64,000 nucleotides of DNA from Azonexus fungiphilus (GTDB taxonomy: Bacteria > Pseudomonadota > Gammaproteobacteria > Burkholderiales > Rhodocyclaceae): NCBI RefSeq assembly GCF_003634965.1, contig NZ_RBXP01000014.1, positions 62,001 through 126,000 on the forward strand. The letters run 5' to 3'. The notes under the pieces were generated by a model, which saw only the letters and a list, made by a program, of their open reading frames with translations, ran no database searches and had not been told where the DNA came from. Below are positions 1 through 8,647 of this stretch, piece after piece; positions within the stretch are counted from its first letter, which is position 1, and every line of letters begins with the position of its first letter. The translations under genes and the position numbers were made by a program.

Positions 1-1926
1 GGAGGCGAGCCGGCCGGTGACCACGGACGCCTGCGAGAAATGCGTATGCACGCGGCCGCTGTCCGGGTTGATCATGCGCGGCAGCTTGTCGGTGTAGGTG
101 CCCTTCAGCTTCGACAGCGAGCGGTGTTCGAGCAGGAGCTTGGGCAGCGGGTAGTCGAGCGCCAGTTCGGAGAGCACTTCCTCGTCGGTGGACGGGCCGC
201 CGGAGGCGGTTTTCTTTTTCACCGGCAGGCCCAGCTTGCCGAACAGGATTTCGCCGAGTTGCTTGGGCGAAGCGAGGTTGAACGGCTGGCCGGCGAGTTC
301 GTAGGCCTGCGCTTCCAGCGCCATGATCTTCTGGCCGATCTCGTGGCTCTGGCGGGCGAGCGTGTCGCCGTCGATCAGGATGCCGGTACGCTCCATCTGC
401 CAGATCACCTGCCGGGCCGGCAGTTCGATCTCGTGATAGATGTGCGATAGACCGGGTTCGTTGGCGAATTGCGGGTGCAGCACGTCATGGACGCGCAGCG
501 TGACATCGGCGTCCTCGGCGGCGTAGGTGGCGGCGCGCTCGATGTCCACCTGGTCGAAGCCGATCTGCTTGGCGCCCTTGCCGCACAGGTCCTCGTAGGC
601 GATCGTTGCGAGGCCGAGGTGGCGACTGCACAACTGGCCAAGGTCGTGGCCCTTGTCGGATTCGATGACGTAGCTCTGCAGCATGGTGTCGTGGGCGATG
701 CCGGCCAGCGCGATGGCGTGGTTGGCGAAGACGTGCTGGTCGTACTTGGCGTTCTGCAGCACTTTTTGGCGTTCGGCGTTTTCCAGCCAGGGCTTCAGTT
801 TCGCCAGCACCTCGTCGCGCGGCAACTGCTCGGCGACGCCGGGGCCGTTGTGGGCGAGCGGAATGTAGCAGGCATCGCCGGGCGTGACCGACAGCGAGAT
901 GCCGACGATGCGCGCGGCGAAGCTGTCGAGGCTGGTGGTTTCGGTGTCGAGCGCGGTCAACGGCGCAGTTTCGATCTTTTTCAGCCAGTGCTCGAACTGT
1001 TCCCAGGTGAACACCGTGTCGTAGCGGACTTCGCTGGGTGCGGCCGGTGGCGTGGCAGTTTCTTCGCCGGCCGGCGGCGCATCGCTGTCCAGTTCGCGCG
1101 TCCAGGTGCGGAAGTTGTAGCGCGTGTACAGGTCGCGCAAGGTGTCGCGGTCGCGGGCTGTTGCGGTCAACGCGCTCGGCGCCGGCAAATCCGGCAGGTC
1201 GCAGACGACGGTGACGAGTTTCCTGCCGAGCGGCAGGAAGTCGAGGTGGTCGCGCAGGTTCTGGCCGACCACGCCGCTGATCTTGTCGGCGTTGGCGACG
1301 ATTTCGTCGAGCGAGCCGTACTGCGTCAGCCATTTGACGGCGGTCTTCGGCCCGCATTTGGCGACGCCGGGAACGCCGTCGACGGTGTCGCCGACCAGCG
1401 CCAGGTAATCGACGATCAGCGAAGGCGGGACGCCGAACTTGGCTTCGACGCCGGTCGCGTCGAGCATTTCCTCGCTCATCGTGTTGTACCAGCGGACATG
1501 CGGGCCGACCAGCTGGGTCAGGTCCTTGTCGCCGGTGGAAATCAGCGTGTCGATGCCGTCGGCGGCAGCTTTCGTCGCCAGCGTGCCGATCACGTCGTCG
1601 GCCTCGACGCCGTCGACGCACAGCACCGGCCAGCCGGCGGCGGCGATGGCGGCGTGGATCGGCTCGATCTGGGCTCGCAGGTCGTCGGGCATCGGCGGGC
1701 GGTGCGCCTTGTATTCGGGATACCAGTCGTCGCGGAAGGTCTTGCCCTTGGCGTCGAAGACCACGGCCTTGTAGTCCGCCTTGTGGTCGCTTTCCAGACG
1801 ACGTAGCATGTTCAAAACCCCGTACAGCGCGCCAGTCGGCTCGCCGGCCGGATTCCGCAGGTCGGGCAGGGCGTGATAGGCGCGGTACAGATAGGACGAA
1901 CCGTCCACCAACAACAAGAGAGGCAT
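1..1926 (-). CDS. polA: DNA polymerase I, 3' end cut off by the window
   Basis: DNA polymerase I fills gaps and removes RNA primers during replication and repair. The 642 visible codons start MPLLLLVDGSSYLYRAYHA, the classic N-terminus of the 5'-3' exonuclease domain (about residues 1-290). A proofreading domain follows; its DTET motif near residue 328 keeps the acidic metal-binding residues, so the 3'-5' exonuclease should be active. The polymerase domain begins near residue 500 and the window ends inside it at the TGRLAS motif. The gene lies head to head with the LOG-family gene only 4 bases away, so its promoter must sit inside that gene. I see no good ribosome-binding site before the ATG. 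Confidence 0.97.
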   Translation of the reverse strand, partial: MPLLLLVDGSSYLYRAYHALPDLRNPAGEPTGALYGVLNMLRRLESDHKADYKAVVFDAKGKTFRDDWYPEYKAHRPPMPDDLRAQIEPIHAAIAAAGWPVLCVDGVEADDVIGTLATKAAADGIDTLISTGDKDLTQLVGPHVRWYNTMSEEMLDATGVEAKFGVPPSLIVDYLALVGDTVDGVPGVAKCGPKTAVKWLTQYGSLDEIVANADKISGVVGQNLRDHLDFLPLGRKLVTVVCDLPDLPAPSALTATARDRDTLRDLYTRYNFRTWTRELDSDAPPAGEETATPPAAPSEVRYDTVFTWEQFEHWLKKIETAPLTALDTETTSLDSFAARIVGISLSVTPGDACYIPLAHNGPGVAEQLPRDEVLAKLKPWLENAERQKVLQNAKYDQHVFANHAIALAGIAHDTMLQSYVIESDKGHDLGQLCSRHLGLATIAYEDLCGKGAKQIGFDQVDIERAATYAAEDADVTLRVHDVLHPQFANEPGLSHIYHEIELPARQVIWQMERTGILIDGDTLARQSHEIGQKIMALEAQAYELAGQPFNLASPKQLGEILFGKLGLPVKKKTASGGPSTDEEVLSELALDYPLPKLLLEHRSLSKLKGTYTDKLPRMINPDSGRVHTHFSQASVVTGRLAS

Positions 1927-1930
1927 GGCG

Positions 1931-2659
1931 ATGACCGAAAACGAAAAACTGGTGATGGGGATCGAGACCGAGGCCTTGCTGAAAAGCGCGACGGCCCGCG
2001 AATCCTGGCGGATTTTCGGCATTATGTCAGAGTTCGTCGAGGCCACCGACCGCCTGGCGGCGATCAAGCCGGCGGTGACCATCTTCGGTTCCGCCCGGGT
2101 CAAGGAAGGCACGCCCTACTACGACCTGACCGAGCGCGTTGCCCGTCTGCTCTCCGATTCCGGCTTCTCGGTGATCTCCGGCGGCGGCCCCGGGATCATG
2201 GAGGCGGCCAACAAGGGTGCCTTCCACGGCAAGTCGCCGTCGGTCGGCCTCAACATCCAGCTGCCGCACGAGCAGGCCAACAATCCCTACCAGGACATCT
2301 CGCAGACCTTCCGCCACTTCTTCGCGCGCAAGTACATGTTCGTCCGCTTCGCCAGCGCCTACGTCGTCATGCCCGGTGGTTTCGGCACGCTCGACGAGCT
2401 GATGGAGGCGCTGACCCTGATCCAGACCGGCAAGGCGCGCCGCATGCCGATCATCCTGGTCTGCTCGGATTTCTGGAAGGGCCTGATCGACTGGTTCAAG
2501 GAAACGCTGGTGCGCGAGAAGATGATCGACGCCGAAGACATGCACCTGATCCAGCTGATCGACGAACCGGAAAAGATCGTCGAGGCGATCTTCAAGCATT
2601 ACGAAGCGCGTCCGTTCAGCCCGCTGCCGAACGAACGGGAGATGATGCTCAACCTGTAA
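1931..2659 (+). CDS. LOG family / TIGR00730 Rossmann-fold nucleotide hydrolase
   Basis: This 242-residue protein belongs to the lysine-decarboxylase-like LOG family, whose characterised members are nucleoside 5'-monophosphate phosphoribohydrolases (cytokinin-activating in plants, nucleotide salvage in bacteria). The family signature PGGFGTLDE, with its catalytic Glu, is present about two thirds of the way along, and SGGGPGIMEAAN forms the nucleotide-binding loop. I prefer the ATG at 1931 over the in-frame ATG at 1925 because GAGAGG at 1918-1923 lies 7 bases before 1931 but only one base before 1925. The substrate cannot be told from sequence; cytokinin production is not implied. Confidence 0.85.
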   Translation: MTENEKLVMGIETEALLKSATARESWRIFGIMSEFVEATDRLAAIKPAVTIFGSARVKEGTPYYDLTERVARLLSDSGFSVISGGGPGIMEAANKGAFHGKSPSVGLNIQLPHEQANNPYQDISQTFRHFFARKYMFVRFASAYVVMPGGFGTLDELMEALTLIQTGKARRMPIILVCSDFWKGLIDWFKETLVREKMIDAEDMHLIQLIDEPEKIVEAIFKHYEARPFSPLPNEREMMLNL

Positions 2660-2690
2660 TAAAATGGCAGCGAACCCGAAAGGAAATCCC

Positions 2691-3020
2691 ATGCGCCGTC
2701 TGTTCCCGATCCTGCTGCTCGCTGCCTTGCCCGTCTGGGCCCAGCGCGGCGACCTGCAACCCCTGCCGGCGGTGCCGCCGCCGCCGCCCGAGATGGAAGC
2801 CTTCGATGCGGCGCTCGAGCCGCAGGTGACGATCGTCCGCAACGACAAGGAAACCCGCGAGGAATACCGGATCAACGGCAAGCTGTACATGGTCCGGGTC
2901 ACGCCGGCCGCCGGCAAGCCCTACTACCTGGTCGACCGCCAGGGCGACGGCGTGATGATCGAGACCGAGATCAATCCCAACCCGGTGCGGCCGCCGATGT
3001 GGGTCATCCACAGCTGGTAA
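2691..3020 (+). CDS. DUF2782 domain periplasmic protein
   Basis: A small secreted protein of 109 residues. The N-terminus MRRLFPILLLAALPVWAQ is a Sec signal peptide with a likely cut after WAQ; a proline-rich linker follows, then the DUF2782 domain (EEYRINGKLYMVRVTP...YYLVDRQGDG). Its function is unknown. The ATG at 2691 is preceded by AAAGGAAA and starts directly at the signal peptide, which makes it better than an upstream in-frame ATG at 2664. It sits between polA/LOG and homoserine kinase, a neighbourhood I recognise from other betaproteobacteria, with the next start codon only 3 bases after its stop. Confidence 0.8.
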   Translation: MRRLFPILLLAALPVWAQRGDLQPLPAVPPPPPEMEAFDAALEPQVTIVRNDKETREEYRINGKLYMVRVTPAAGKPYYLVDRQGDGVMIETEINPNPVRPPMWVIHSW

Positions 3021-3023
3021 GCC

Positions 3024-3950
3024 TTGTCGGTCTACACCACGGTCGGGCGCGCCGAACTCGCCGCCTGGCTGGCACCGCTGGCGGCCGGCGAACTGCTTGA
3101 GCATGCCGGCATCGCCGCCGGCATGCAGAATTCCAATTACTTCGTCAGCACCGGGCGCGGCCGCTACGTGCTCACGTTGTTCGAGGCGATCGATCCGGCC
3201 GGCCTCGATTTCTACCTGCACCTGCAGGCGCATCTCGCCGATGCCGGCCTGCCTTGTCCGCGGCCGCTGGCCGACGCCGCCGGCCAGCGCTGGCGACCGT
3301 TGTGCGGCAAGCCGGCGGCGTTGCTCACCTGTCTCCCGGGGCGCGCCGTCGATCAGCCCGATGCTGCCCAATGCCGGGCCGTCGGTGCCGCCCTGGCGCA
3401 ACTCCATCTGGCGGCCGCCGATCTCGCCGGGGCACCGGCCAATCCTTGCGGTGCGGCGTGGCGGCAAGCGGTCGGCGCCGATCTGCTGCCGCTGCTCGGC
3501 GCGGCCGAAGCGGCCTTGCTCGCCGACGAGCTTGCCTTCCAGGCAAATCAGGACTGGTCGGTGCTGCCGCAGGGCGTGATCCACGCCGACCTGTTCCGCG
3601 ACAACGTGCTCTGGGACGCTGACGGTCGACTCGGCGGATTGCTCGATTTCTACTTTGCCGGTGTCGATGCCTGGCTGTTCGATCTGGCCGTCGTCGCCAA
3701 CGACTGGTGCCCGGACGATGCGCGGCTGGCGGCGCTGGTCGATGGCTATGCCGGCGTCCGCCCCCTGACCGCCGCCGAGCAGGCCGCCTGGTCGGCGGTA
3801 CGGCGGGCGGCGGCGCTGCGCTTCTGGCTGTTGCGCCTCGATGCCAGGCTGCGGCCGCGCGCCGGCGAGGTGGTGACGGTCAAGGATCCGGACGACTTCC
3901 GCCGCCTGCTCGAGCAATTCCGCCTTGCCCCGCCGGCGCTCCCCGGCTAG
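3024..3950 (+). CDS. thrB: homoserine kinase (APH-fold type)
   Basis: Phosphorylates L-homoserine on its hydroxyl group with ATP, the step before threonine synthase. This is the aminoglycoside-phosphotransferase-fold version used by many proteobacteria, not the GHMP kinase of E. coli. Seen in the sequence: NSNYFV near the N-terminus (nucleotide and substrate region), the catalytic-loop motif VIHADLFRDNVLW around residues 190-202, and GGLLDFYFAG carrying the metal-binding Asp of the DFG-like motif. Length 308 residues is normal. It starts at TTG, 3 bases after the DUF2782 stop, and is probably translated from the same mRNA. Confidence 0.9.
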   Translation: MSVYTTVGRAELAAWLAPLAAGELLEHAGIAAGMQNSNYFVSTGRGRYVLTLFEAIDPAGLDFYLHLQAHLADAGLPCPRPLADAAGQRWRPLCGKPAALLTCLPGRAVDQPDAAQCRAVGAALAQLHLAAADLAGAPANPCGAAWRQAVGADLLPLLGAAEAALLADELAFQANQDWSVLPQGVIHADLFRDNVLWDADGRLGGLLDFYFAGVDAWLFDLAVVANDWCPDDARLAALVDGYAGVRPLTAAEQAAWSAVRRAAALRFWLLRLDARLRPRAGEVVTVKDPDDFRRLLEQFRLAPPALPG

Positions 3951-3959
3951 CATCCGCGC

Positions 3960-4706
3960 ATGAGCGAAACTCCGCAATTCCCGATGGCCCCGGCGCCTTT
4001 CGACGGCAACAGCCGCGAGGTCGATGCCGGCGCCTGCTTCGACTGGCTCGCCCAAGGCTGGGCGATGTTCCTTGCACATCCCGGCATCTGGCTGGGCAGC
4101 AGTGTGCTGCTGCTGGTCATGCTGATGGCCATCTCGATCCCGCCGGTGTTCGGCCTGATCGCCGCCCACCTGCTGGTGCCGCTGTTCGGCGCCGGCATGC
4201 TGCAGATCTGCCGGACCATCGCCAACGACGGCGAACCGCAGATCGGCGAGCTGTTCGCCGGTTTCCGCCAGCAGGCCGGGCAACTGGTGATGGTCGGCGT
4301 GTTCTTCGCCCTCGGCGTTTTCGGCATCGCGCTGATCGCCGTCGTGCTGATCGGCGGCGGCTTCCTCGGCGGCGCGGTGTCCGGACGCATCGGCGGTTTC
4401 GGCATCGCCTTCGGCGGCGTCATGCTCGCCGGGCTGCTGGTGCTGGTGCTGTCGGTGCCGGTGATCATGGCCACCTGGTTTGCGCCGGCGCTGGTCTATT
4501 TCCACGGCATGCAGCCGCTCGCCGCGATGAAGGCGAGCTTCGCCGCCGGCCTGCGCAACTGGCTGGCGATGATCATCTTCGGCATCTTCCTCGTGGTCGC
4601 CGGCTTCTTCGCGCTGCTCCCGGTCGGTCTCGGATTGCTGTTGCTGCTGCCGATCTTCTCGGCCGCGGTGTACGCATCCTACCGCGACATCTTCCCGGGG
4701 GCCTGA
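3960..4706 (+). CDS. BPSS1780-family integral membrane protein (first copy)
   Basis: A 248-residue inner-membrane protein with about five hydrophobic helices after a soluble N-terminal stretch that contains GACFDWLAQGWAMFLAHPGIW. It ends in SYRDIF, and the following gene ends almost the same way ([11 protein letters not shown]), so the two adjacent proteins look like paralogues from an old tandem duplication. The family is known only as an uncharacterised betaproteobacterial membrane family (BPSS1780). ATG 3960 follows the thrB stop by 9 bases and the next gene starts 3 bases after its stop, so it belongs to the thrB operon. No function is proposed. Confidence 0.7.
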   Translation: MSETPQFPMAPAPFDGNSREVDAGACFDWLAQGWAMFLAHPGIWLGSSVLLLVMLMAISIPPVFGLIAAHLLVPLFGAGMLQICRTIANDGEPQIGELFAGFRQQAGQLVMVGVFFALGVFGIALIAVVLIGGGFLGGAVSGRIGGFGIAFGGVMLAGLLVLVLSVPVIMATWFAPALVYFHGMQPLAAMKASFAAGLRNWLAMIIFGIFLVVAGFFALLPVGLGLLLLLPIFSAAVYASYRDIFPGA

Positions 4707-4709
4707 ACG

Positions 4710-5483
4710 ATGCGCGCGCAAAACCTGCCGGCCGCCGCCGGCTGGCAGTGGGTGACCGGCGGCTTCGCGATCTACCGGCGCAATCCGCTGATGTTCTCGA
4801 TGCTGGTCGTCACCTACTGGTTCATCGTCGTCTTCCTCAACGTCTTCCCGGTGGTCGGGGCGCTCGCCGCGTCGATGGTCATCCCCGCGCTCTCGGTCGG
4901 GCTGATGACCGCGGCGCGCGGCATCGAGCGCGGCCAGGCAGTGCAGTTGCCGATGCTCTTCGCCGGTTTTCGCGACAACCTGCGCACGCTGCTGCTGCTC
5001 GGTGCCCTCTACCTGCTGGCGACGCTGGCCGTGCTCGGCCTGTCGACGCTGGCCGACGGCGGCGACCTGCTCCGCTACATGCTCGCCGACAGCCGTGCCG
5101 AGCGGGCGCTGGTCGAGGATGCCGACTTCACGCTGTCGGCCCTGCTCGCCGCGATCCTGATGGTGCCGGTGCTGATGGCCTGGTGGTTCGCGCCGGTACT
5201 CGCCGCCTGGCACCGGCAGCCGCTTGGCAAGTCGCTGTTCTTCAGCTTCGTCGCCTGCTACATGAACTGGCGCAGCTTCGTCGTCTACGCGCTGGGCCTG
5301 TTCATCGTCGCCGCGGTCGTGCCCGGCCTGCTGCTCGGCCTGCTGCTGATCCTCTTCCCCGGCCTGCAGCAGATCGCGGCGGTGCTGGTCAGCGTCGCCA
5401 TGGCGCTGGTCATCGCGCCGACCGTGTTCGCCAGCTTCTACGTCGCCTACCGCGACATCTTCGGTATTTCCGAAATTGTCTGA
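4710..5483 (+). CDS. BPSS1780-family integral membrane protein (second copy)
   Basis: A 257-residue inner-membrane protein with a layout like the preceding gene: a short amphipathic N-terminus (GWQWVTGGFAIYRRNPLMF), then about five membrane helices, ending [11 protein letters not shown]. It is a likely tandem paralogue of that gene. The last codons overlap the TTG start of nadD by 8 bases, so translation of the two is probably coupled. Function is unknown. Naming rests on the matching layout and C-terminal motif, not on a known activity. Confidence 0.7.
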   Translation: MRAQNLPAAAGWQWVTGGFAIYRRNPLMFSMLVVTYWFIVVFLNVFPVVGALAASMVIPALSVGLMTAARGIERGQAVQLPMLFAGFRDNLRTLLLLGALYLLATLAVLGLSTLADGGDLLRYMLADSRAERALVEDADFTLSALLAAILMVPVLMAWWFAPVLAAWHRQPLGKSLFFSFVACYMNWRSFVVYALGLFIVAAVVPGLLLGLLLILFPGLQQIAAVLVSVAMALVIAPTVFASFYVAYRDIFGISEIV

Positions 5484-6129
5484 GCCACTCGGCCTGTTCG
5501 GCGGGACCTTCGATCCGGTGCATTACGGCCATCTGCGGCTGGCCGAAGAGGCCATCGCCCAGCTCGGCCTGGCCGGGGTGCGCTGGATTCCCGCCGGCAA
5601 TCCGCCGCATCGCGGGGCGCCGCAGGTGACCGCGGCGCAGCGTCTGGCCATGGTGTCACGGTCGACGGCCGATAATCCGCGTTTTTCGGTCGATCCGGCC
5701 GAGGTCGAGGCGGCGGCGCCAAGCTACACGGTGCTCACGCTCGAACGCCTGCGCGCCGAACTCGGGCCGGTGCAGCCGCTGGTCCTGCTCGTCGGCGCCG
5801 ACGCCTTCGCCGGCCTCGCCGGCTGGCATCGCTGGCCGGAGATCCTCGACCTGGCGCACGTTGCGGTCTCGCACCGGCCCGGTTTTCCGGTCGAGGCGGC
5901 GAGCCTGCCGACGGCGCTCGCCGACGCCTTCCGCCAGCGCCGGCTGGCCGACGTCGGCGGTTTGCGCGCGGCGCCCGGCGGCGGCATCGTCACCTTCGCG
6001 ATGACCCAGCTGGCGATTTCGGCGACGCAGATCCGCAAGCTGCTGGCGAACGGCTTGTCGGCCCGTTATTTGCTGCCGGATGGCGTTCTCGACTATATTT
6101 CGTCCCATTCCCTTTACAGAAACCCCTGA
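5476..6129 (+). CDS. nadD: nicotinate-nucleotide adenylyltransferase
   Basis: Adenylates nicotinate mononucleotide to deamido-NAD, the committed step shared by de novo and salvage NAD synthesis. The nucleotidyltransferase signature [11 protein letters not shown] lies at residues 9-19 and the second signature [10 protein letters not shown] near the C-terminus. Length 217 residues is typical. The start is TTG at 5476, inside the end of the previous gene; it puts the GTFDPVH motif at its usual distance from the N-terminus. Its stop overlaps the ATG of rsfS by one base, and nadD–rsfS–rlmH–maf form a run with 1-4 base overlaps. Confidence 0.95.
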   Translation: MSEPLGLFGGTFDPVHYGHLRLAEEAIAQLGLAGVRWIPAGNPPHRGAPQVTAAQRLAMVSRSTADNPRFSVDPAEVEAAAPSYTVLTLERLRAELGPVQPLVLLVGADAFAGLAGWHRWPEILDLAHVAVSHRPGFPVEAASLPTALADAFRQRRLADVGGLRAAPGGGIVTFAMTQLAISATQIRKLLANGLSARYLLPDGVLDYISSHSLYRNP

Positions 6130-6494
6130 TGGACATCCGCAAGCTGCAAAAAATCGTCGTATCCGCCCTCGAAGACATCAAGGGCAAGGACATCGAAGTC
6201 ATCAACACCACCAAGCTCACATCGATGTTCGACCGGGTGATCATTGCCACCGGCGATTCCAACCGTCAGGTCAAGGCGCTCGCCAACAACGTCGTCGTCA
6301 AGGTCAAGGAAGCCGGCGGCGAGATCATCTCGACCGAGGGCGAGGACGCCGGCGAATGGGTACTCGTGGACATCGGCGACGTCGTCGTCCATGTCATGCA
6401 GCCGGCCGTGCGTGCCCACTACAACCTCGAGGAGCTCTGGCAGCTGACCCCTGCCCAGCGCCGCAAGCTGGCGGAGCCGGCCGCCGGCGAATGA
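6129..6494 (+). CDS. rsfS: ribosomal silencing factor
   Basis: RsfS binds ribosomal protein uL14 and blocks joining of the 30S and 50S subunits when nutrients are low. The 121-residue protein shows the family pattern: an N-terminal helix ([20 protein letters not shown]), [19 protein letters not shown] in the middle, and [16 protein letters not shown] near residues 76-91. The nadD stop and rsfS ATG share one base (TGATG) and its own stop overlaps the rlmH start by four bases, so it is translationally coupled on both sides. Confidence 0.95.
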   Translation: MDIRKLQKIVVSALEDIKGKDIEVINTTKLTSMFDRVIIATGDSNRQVKALANNVVVKVKEAGGEIISTEGEDAGEWVLVDIGDVVVHVMQPAVRAHYNLEELWQLTPAQRRKLAEPAAGE

Positions 6495-6961
6495 AGCTGG
6501 CGATCCTCGCCGTCGGCCATCGTCAGCCCGACTGGGTTGACGCCGGTTGCGCCGAGTACCTCAAGCGGATGCCGCGCGAATGCGCGGCCAGCGTCACCGA
6601 GATCAAGCCCGAGCCACGCGGCTCGAAAACCCGCGAACAGCTGCTCGCCGCCGAAAAGGCGCGGATCGACGACGCCCTGTCGGCGAGCTGCCGGCTGGTC
6701 GTCCTCGACGAGAAGGGCGAGGACCTGACCACGCTCAAGCTGGCCCGGCGCCTCGAGGCATGGATGCAGGACGGGCGCGACGTGGCCTTGCTGATCGGCG
6801 GCGCCGACGGCATCGACGAGGCGCTCAAGCAGCGTGCCGCCGAGAAGATCCGCCTGTCCAGCCTGACCCTGCCGCACGGCATGGCCCGGCTGCTGCTCTG
6901 CGAGCAGCTCTACCGCGCGGTCAGCGTGCTCAAGAACCATCCTTATCACCGGGAAGGCTGA
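6491..6961 (+). CDS. rlmH: 23S rRNA pseudouridine(1915) N3-methyltransferase
   Basis: RlmH methylates pseudouridine 1915 in helix 69 of 23S rRNA using SAM. It is a small SPOUT enzyme; 156 residues is the normal size. Seen here: the N-terminal strand [10 protein letters not shown], the SAM-binding loop [11 protein letters not shown] around residues 98-108, and the C-terminal knot [15 protein letters not shown] ending in NHPYHREG, the expected family C-terminus. The ATG at 6491 overlaps the rsfS stop (ATGA) and matches the usual N-terminus; the frame stays open upstream but that part is not homologous. Confidence 0.95.
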   Translation: MKLAILAVGHRQPDWVDAGCAEYLKRMPRECAASVTEIKPEPRGSKTREQLLAAEKARIDDALSASCRLVVLDEKGEDLTTLKLARRLEAWMQDGRDVALLIGGADGIDEALKQRAAEKIRLSSLTLPHGMARLLLCEQLYRAVSVLKNHPYHREG

Positions 6962-7545
6962 TGCGTCTCTATCTTGCCTCGCGCAGTCCGCGCCGTCGTG
7001 AACTGCTGCACCAGATCGGCGTCGATTTCGAAACCCTGATCGGCGATGTCGAGGTCGATGAAACGCCGCTGCCCGGCGAAGCCGCCGCCGCCTACGTCGA
7101 GCGGGTGACCCGGGCGAAGGCGGCGCAGGGCCTGCAGATCATCGGCGAGCGCCGGCTGCTGGCGCATCCGGTGCTGTCGGCCGACACCACGCTCGAGTTT
7201 GCCGGCGAGATCATCGGCAAGCCGGTCGATGCCGCCGACGCCGAGGCCATCCTGCAGCGCCTGTCCGGCCAGGTGCACCGGGTCATCACCGGCGTCGCCG
7301 TCGCCGACGAGACGCGCTGCCGCTACCTGCAGTCGGTCAGCGAGGTCCGCTTCCGCGCCATCAGCGCCGCCGAGATCCGCCATTACGTGCTCTCCGGCGA
7401 ACCGATGGACAAGGCCGGCGCCTATGGCATCCAGGGCCGCGCCGGGCTGTTCGTCGCCCACATTGCCGGCAGCTACACCGGGATCATGGGCCTGCCGTTG
7501 TGCGAGACCGGCGAACTGCTCAAGGAATTCGGCTTCAGCTTCTGA
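6961..7545 (+). CDS. Maf-family nucleoside triphosphate pyrophosphatase
   Basis: Maf proteins hydrolyse canonical or modified nucleoside triphosphates to monophosphates, a house-cleaning role. The N-terminal signature LASRSPRRRELL at residues 4-15 binds the phosphates, and LSADTTLEF holds the catalytic acidic residue (usual form ADTxV). Later motifs are KAGAYGIQGRAG and GSYTGIMGLPLCET, both typical. It has 194 residues. ATG 6961 shares a base with the rlmH stop. The last 11 bases overlap the 3' end of the convergent glycosyltransferase gene. The subfamily (dTTP/UTP or m7GTP) is not resolved with certainty. Confidence 0.93.
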   Translation: MRLYLASRSPRRRELLHQIGVDFETLIGDVEVDETPLPGEAAAAYVERVTRAKAAQGLQIIGERRLLAHPVLSADTTLEFAGEIIGKPVDAADAEAILQRLSGQVHRVITGVAVADETRCRYLQSVSEVRFRAISAAEIRHYVLSGEPMDKAGAYGIQGRAGLFVAHIAGSYTGIMGLPLCETGELLKEFGFSF

Positions 7546-8587
7546 GCAGCACCGCCGCCACCCGGGCGGCGATCGCCGGCGCTTCCAGGCGCACCGCGGC
7601 GCTTGCTGCCGGCTGCGCCCACAACTGCGCCAGCGGCGCTGCCAGCTCTCCGGTCGCCGCCAGTTCCGGGGCGATTTCGAGGGCCCGGCCGTGCTCGTGC
7701 AGCCATTCGATCAGGCAGTCCTGTTCCGGCCAGTCGGCGCGGCGCAGGTAAAGCACCGGCGTTGCGTTGGCCGCGGCTTCGGTGAAGGTGCCGTAGCCGG
7801 GCTTGGTCAGCACCGCGTCGGCCGAGGCGAGGAGGTCGGTGAAGGCCAGGCCGAAACTTTCCTGGACCAGCGCATCGGGATGCTCGACCTGCCAGGCCGC
7901 CGGCACCAGCCAGCGGATGCCGGGCAGGCGCGGCCAGCGTTCGAGCGGCAGGCGGTGGGCGATGCCGCCGGGGGCGACCAGCACGCTGCGCAGGCCGGCG
8001 CCGAGCAGGCGCTGGCGGCGGCCGAGCGCCGCCACCGTGCCGACCGCGGTCGGTGCCAGCGCCGGCATCGGCATGCCCGGGGTGACGCGCAGGAAGGCGG
8101 CGGCGCTGCGGTAGGCGGCGAGGATCTCGGCGTGGATCGGCGCCGCCCAGGCCTGATCGGCGAAGAAATGGGCGAACAGGTCGGCCCAGTTGAGCGAGCA
8201 GAAGCTGCACGCCGGCAGCCCGAGACGGGCGGCGGCGGCGAGCGGCAGATAGGCGACGTTGGTGAGCACCGCGTCGACGCCGAGCCGGCGCAGCTGTCCG
8301 GCTTCCCCGGCGACGGCGCGCGGCCAGTCGGCGTGGGCGGCGCGGTAGGCAGCGGCGCTGGCGGCAAGGTCCACGCGCAGCGTGTCGTGCATGACCAGGC
8401 CGAAGTCGCTGCCGCCGGCGAGATGCGCAAACGGCGCCCGGATGCGCTGGCGCAGCAGGGCTGGCGGCAGCCGGCTGCGCAGCGTCAGCCGCCAGTCGGG
8501 GTGGCGGGCGGCGAGCGCGTCGACGACCGGGGCGGCGATCGCCAGGTGGCCGTAGCCGTGGCCGCTGATGTCGACGAGCAGGTGCAT
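7535..8587 (-). CDS. GT28/MurG-like glycosyltransferase-fold protein
   Basis: A 350-residue GT-B fold protein. The N-terminus MHLLVDISGHGYGHLA resembles the glycine-rich loop of MurG-type glycosyltransferases, and the C-terminal half carries ADAVLTKPGYGTFTEAAA followed by PVLYLRRADWPEQ, the donor-nucleotide binding pattern of family 28. There is no signal peptide or membrane helix, so it should be cytosolic or peripheral. The sugar and acceptor are unknown. It lies downstream of the enoyl-CoA hydratase gene on the same strand, separated by a repeat hairpin, and converges on maf with an 11-base overlap. Confidence 0.7.
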   Translation of the reverse strand: MHLLVDISGHGYGHLAIAAPVVDALAARHPDWRLTLRSRLPPALLRQRIRAPFAHLAGGSDFGLVMHDTLRVDLAASAAAYRAAHADWPRAVAGEAGQLRRLGVDAVLTNVAYLPLAAAARLGLPACSFCSLNWADLFAHFFADQAWAAPIHAEILAAYRSAAAFLRVTPGMPMPALAPTAVGTVAALGRRQRLLGAGLRSVLVAPGGIAHRLPLERWPRLPGIRWLVPAAWQVEHPDALVQESFGLAFTDLLASADAVLTKPGYGTFTEAAANATPVLYLRRADWPEQDCLIEWLHEHGRALEIAPELAATGELAAPLAQLWAQPAASAAVRLEAPAIAARVAAVLLRS

Positions 8588-8594
8588 GGAAAGC

Positions 8595-8640
8595 TCACGG
8601 TCGACGGCGAAAAACGGGCAATTTCCGGCGTCGACCGTGA
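8595..8640. repeat. inverted pair of the ACGGTCGAC repeat
   Basis: Two perfect 12-base arms, TCACGGTCGACG (8595-8606) and CGTCGACCGTGA (8629-8640), enclose 22 bases. The arms carry the ACGGTCGAC core found at many places in the window. The element fills the gap between two minus-strand genes (enoyl-CoA hydratase and glycosyltransferase) and could fold in RNA into a terminator-like stem, although no clean T-run follows on the minus strand. Confidence 0.75.
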
Positions 8641-8647
8641 ACGCCGG

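Noticed and set aside
2649-5213. An 854-codon open frame on the minus strand across the thrB region
   Set aside because: It is antisense to several well-supported genes, very rich in Arg, Gln, Glu and His, and without any family motif; a by-product of high GC.
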